In this document: positions 62,701 through 64,000 of the stretch, piece after piece
Layout of the letters: each line of letters begins with the position of its first letter
Numbering within the stretch: position 1 is the first letter of the stretch
NCBI RefSeq assembly: GCF_000264455.2
Contig: NC_017957.2
Location: 620,001-684,000, forward strand
Direction of reading: 5' to 3'
Source of the DNA: Tistrella mobilis KA081020-065
Lineage (GTDB): Bacteria > Pseudomonadota > Alphaproteobacteria > Tistrellales > Tistrellaceae
DNA length: 64,000 nt
Made by a program: the position numbers and the translations under genes
Notes under the pieces: generated by a model
Databases searched by the model: none
What the model was told of the DNA's origin: nothing
Seen by the model: the letters and a program-made list of their open reading frames with translations, nothing else

Positions 62701-64000
62701 TGCGACCGAGCTGTTCGAGACCGCGACGGTGCGCCGGCTGGCCGACCGGCTGGCGGTGCTGGCCGCGGCGCCGGGGCTGGAGGGCAGCGCGATCGGCGCG
62801 CTGCCGCTGATGACCGATATCGATCGGGCGGCGCTGGCGCGCTGGAACGACACCGCCCGGGCGCTCGACACCACCCGGCCGCTGCCGACGCTGCGTCATG
62901 CGGGCGATCCCTCGGCCCCGGCGCTGATCGCGCCGGGTCTCACCCTCGACAATCAGGGCTTCGACCGGCGGGTCGGCGGCCTGGCCCGCCGGCTGCTGGC
63001 CGCCGGTGTCCGGCGGGGCGATGTGGTGGCGCTGGTCCTGCCGCGCAGCCCCGATCTGCTGATCGCGGTGCATGCCGTGCTCGCCGCCGGTGCCGCCTGG
63101 TGCCCGCTCGGCCCCGACCTGCCGCCGCAGCGCCGGGCGCATATGATCGAGGATCTGGGCGACCCCTGGTTTCTGAGCGATGCGGCGCATGGCACGGATC
63201 TGCCGGCCGACCGGCTGATCCTGATCGGAGACGACCTCGCCGATGCGCCGGTGGTGCCGGCGGGGCCGGACGCGCTTGCCTATGTCCTCTTCACCTCGGG
63301 CTCGACCGGCCGGCCCAAGGGGGTGGAGATCACCCGGGGCGCGCTCGCCAACCGCATCCTGTGGATGCAGCAGACCTTCCCCATCGGCCCGGCTTCCATC
63401 GATGCTGGGGACGTGATCCTGCAGAAGACCCCGGCCGGTTTCGACGTCTCGGTCTGGGAACTGGTCTGGTGGGCCTGGAGCGGGGCCGCGGTGGCCGTGC
63501 CGCCGCCGGGCATCGAACGCGACCCCCAGGCATTGGCGGCGGCGATCCGCGATCATCGCGTCACCGTGATCCATTTCGTGCCGGCGATGCTGCGCGCCTT
63601 CCTGGATGCGCTGGACGACGGCCGGATCGAGGGGGCCCACCTTGCCACGCTGCGCCTGGTCTTCGCCAGCGGCGAGGCGCTGGATGCCGCGACCGCCGCC
63701 CGCTTCGACCGCCTGCTTCATGCCCGCTTCGGCACCGCGCTGCACAATCTCTACGGGCCGACCGAGGCCACCGTCGACGTCACCTGGCAGCCCTGCACGC
63801 CATGGGATCCGGCGGCGAAAACGGTGCCGATCGGCCGACCGGTCGCCAATACCCGCGTGCTGATCCTGGACCGGGCCGGCCGCGCGCTGCCGCCCGGCGT
63901 CGCGGGCGAAATCGTGCTCGCCGGCCCCCAGGTCGCCCGCGGCTATCGCGGCCGGCCGGATCTGACCGCAGACCGCTTCCGCCCCGACCCCGAGATCGCG
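56765..64000 (+). CDS. Non-ribosomal peptide synthetase, N-terminal 2,412 residues (runs off window)
   Basis: Starts GTG at 56765 with GGGAGG 5 nt upstream; frame uninterrupted to the edge. Domains: C1 (about 26-450, YHHLILDGQGG), T1 (GLQSL, Ser521), C2 (580-985, with DHLVFDGES where the first His is Asp), A1 (1000-1480, LLYTSGSTGMPKG), T2 (GGHSLAAM, Ser1530), C3 (1580-2010, LHHAIADGWS), A2 (from 2030, LFTSGSTGRPKG). A1 pocket residues by eye read D-A-L-W-M-G-G-T-L-K, near valine-type codes; A2 reads D-V-W-H-F-S-L-V-D-K, close to the serine code. The first C-T pair has no A domain, so its carrier must be loaded in trans or by an acyl starter. Product unknown. Confidence 0.9.
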   Translation, partial: MSVIGRAGPGGRQDAAAETIAEAAPVSLLPLSGAQAGIWADLTSGGVGPAGYNIADRIDLDGPLAPAALCTAIRLTDQATEAVRLRFTTDETGTPWQWLAEAPGRFDFAVVDLSDADDPDLLAQEAFEALQARPFDTAQGPLCRHQLLRLAPDRHRWIRCYHHLILDGQGGMILAGAVGRIYTALIRGEPVPDPDLPAFTDHLAREAAHAAGTGAGADAAWWRSRLAGLPAAARFRPAATAAARFDGRIASVTRPLGAARLAAMDRVARAHGLASRSSLALALFLVLLGRVAGTDTPVCNTPLGNRMGRAERRTPGEFAYTVPTGTRIDGTESLAGLARRLDAMTRRDLRHMRLAPMRWPEAGFIPDRPASRGALFNAMDLPATYGFDGLQVRVADSIFGELHDVMACLRTYGAADASDMQWSFPPARIDRARVESLAAAFEAMLDAALADPTQPVDHLPAGDLPSPADTAGPVPPQPAVPLIDTTTRTALEAEVTRLFAGLLDAPQLTADDDLTAHGLQSLRAIRAVAPLTRLIGREVTVADILGHPSAAALVGHLFGRLETMAAADESRHAEVDSPAEITSFRLPARLEGQWLARRDAGPGTSYSIGLVCDLPAGTRAAALEEALHRLLDRHPALRSTFAEGVDGEVMQRIGPVPPIRLAGYDDAAEMLAPFDPATGPLIRFGWEADQPERLRVVVDHLVFDGESRTVFQRELTALLTGQPLPPAPPVDAGGLDEAAEAAARAFWAPRLARLPERALAAEPDPVPSGEGRRAMIRLAPETTRALHGLTGRGATPTAVWTAIATTALWRILEDTQRLSAGIAFAGRSRRDTTDAIGCFVNLLPVVVEPTAGEALPQLARRIGRDISQVLTVQDYPLSRLAADWAQAVPARGPTPVDLVCTLENDLSALEAADISFATGKFPLLIGLMWQGDAAALNIEYDPSRFGSAWIGRLQTVITRLIAAAAADPATPIDRLDLLDAGDRAVIAAANATEFTWPRDGGLGRQLDQVLRADPDRIVLADDARALTARDLRARLGGVAAALAAVGVEPGTPVALAVERDPDGLTALMGIIWAGNAFLPLAATFPVATARELLATAGCTVLVADDAGLERWAALAPGITLIPLPTGRADLPPAPRGPEDPACLLYTSGSTGMPKGVVVPHRAILRLAYGDFCTPGGCMAQAAPMAFDAISLELWAPLLNHGRVRILPATTMFDPPLLERRIRDDGIDTMWVTASLFNQIVDERPGTFAGLKRLMTGGEVISPDHVRRVMAACPGVVLYNGYGPTENGTLTTIHRITAADLEGGPVTIGRPVPGTRVHIVDGRGQPLPIGVWGELVTAGDGLATGYAGRPELTAAAFVTLDGLDEPLVYRTGDRARWRADGRIDFGGRRDGQLKIRGQRIETAAVEAILAAAPGVRDAVVAGIGHGADQILAALVAADEADEAGWRAAIAARLPAYMVPERFRLVDRLPVNANGKADRRQAAAMLAEAAPVARPAGTGTGFERAVITAFESLFPGVRIGIETDFFDLGGHSLAAMRLSALLQASTGRRPGLAQIMAARSVRGIAALLDRLPAVAAQPAIPRATGNEHPLSPGQLRLWVLHRLHPGLATYSVPMLLALDGPLDADALDRALVGLETRHHALRTRFVARPNDGDGVRQIVAAPGALTARRLCLDATGADQAIAREIARPFDLGAEPLARAVLIRIDAHHHRLLLVLHHAIADGWSLPVLLRDLGRLYAGAVDGRPDDLPPPARQLADIAVWQRARAAGAEGRALIDRWQSRLTPPPQPLRLPADHPRPAVRSFAGDILSLTLPMAATAAVDRMAAAAGVTPFTVLTALLQALLHRLTGARDIALGLLVAGRGAPVPDDLVGFLVNTVVLRQSVDPGARFADHLAITTDRLAEASADQDAPFEAVLQTLALDRDPARNPLFDVLVTWQDDMPAMPAMAGLTVRPLDCVLPFAKFDLSFHFQRDGGRIRLHLEYATELFETATVRRLADRLAVLAAAPGLEGSAIGALPLMTDIDRAALARWNDTARALDTTRPLPTLRHAGDPSAPALIAPGLTLDNQGFDRRVGGLARRLLAAGVRRGDVVALVLPRSPDLLIAVHAVLAAGAAWCPLGPDLPPQRRAHMIEDLGDPWFLSDAAHGTDLPADRLILIGDDLADAPVVPAGPDALAYVLFTSGSTGRPKGVEITRGALANRILWMQQTFPIGPASIDAGDVILQKTPAGFDVSVWELVWWAWSGAAVAVPPPGIERDPQALAAAIRDHRVTVIHFVPAMLRAFLDALDDGRIEGAHLATLRLVFASGEALDAATAARFDRLLHARFGTALHNLYGPTEATVDVTWQPCTPWDPAAKTVPIGRPVANTRVLILDRAGRALPPGVAGEIVLAGPQVARGYRGRPDLTADRFRPDPEIA

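Overview
The window reads as chromosome or megaplasmid of a free-living alphaproteobacterium. G+C is very high, third codon positions are almost saturated with G or C, and ATG/GTG/TTG starts are mixed behind GGAG-type ribosome sites. TRAP transporters, an IclR/LysR/MarR/TetR regulator set, a FecI-FecR-TonB receptor trio and a large NRPS fit a metabolically versatile Rhodospirillales-type organism; Tistrella is a guess from memory, not shown here. I saw no rRNA, tRNA, CRISPR array, insertion sequence or integrase.

Layout. 1-2.7 kb: end of a ferredoxin reductase, an IclR regulator, a zeta-GST isomerase and an FAH-family hydrolase, the usual lower gentisate/homogentisate set. 2.9-5.5 kb: LysR regulator divergent from mmsA. 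5.8-11.2 kb: a four-gene operon of CHASE2 membrane protein, Cys-containing secreted protein, M48 lipoprotein protease and orphan TAXI binding protein. 11.9-21.3 kb: M20 amidohydrolase, MarR regulator with two matching operators, and a TRAP/acyl-CoA catabolic operon. 21.9-26.2 kb: heme-type TonB receptor with anti-sigma and sigma factor behind a Fur-like dyad. 26.3-32.3 kb: a candidate lasso-type RiPP locus (48-aa precursor, PqqD-type RRE, HprK-like kinase, asparagine-synthetase-like cyclase) divergent from a leaderless penicillin acylase. 32.5-34.6 kb: enoyl-CoA hydratase, TetR, small P-loop kinase. 34.9-40.8 kb: SGNH protein, MBOAT acyltransferase, acyl carrier protein, methyltransferase and FkbH-like HAD-IIIC enzyme, suggesting a glyceryl- or hydroxyacyl-transfer system. 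40.8-42.4 kb: LysR gene fused head to tail to a RelB/ParE module. 42.7-51.1 kb: two giant uncharacterised proteins, the first carrying an apparent one-base frameshift. 51.2-56.6 kb: HipBA, katE with an 8-bp tandem repeat upstream, CBS protein, UdgX. 56.8 kb to the end: an NRPS running off the window (C-T-C-A-T-C-A), whose second A domain has a serine-type code.

Most promising unknowns: the RiPP locus with a precursor short enough to be overlooked, the CHASE2-M48-TAXI operon, the giant-protein pair, and the MBOAT/ACP/FkbH set. All assignments come from reading motifs by eye; no database search was run.
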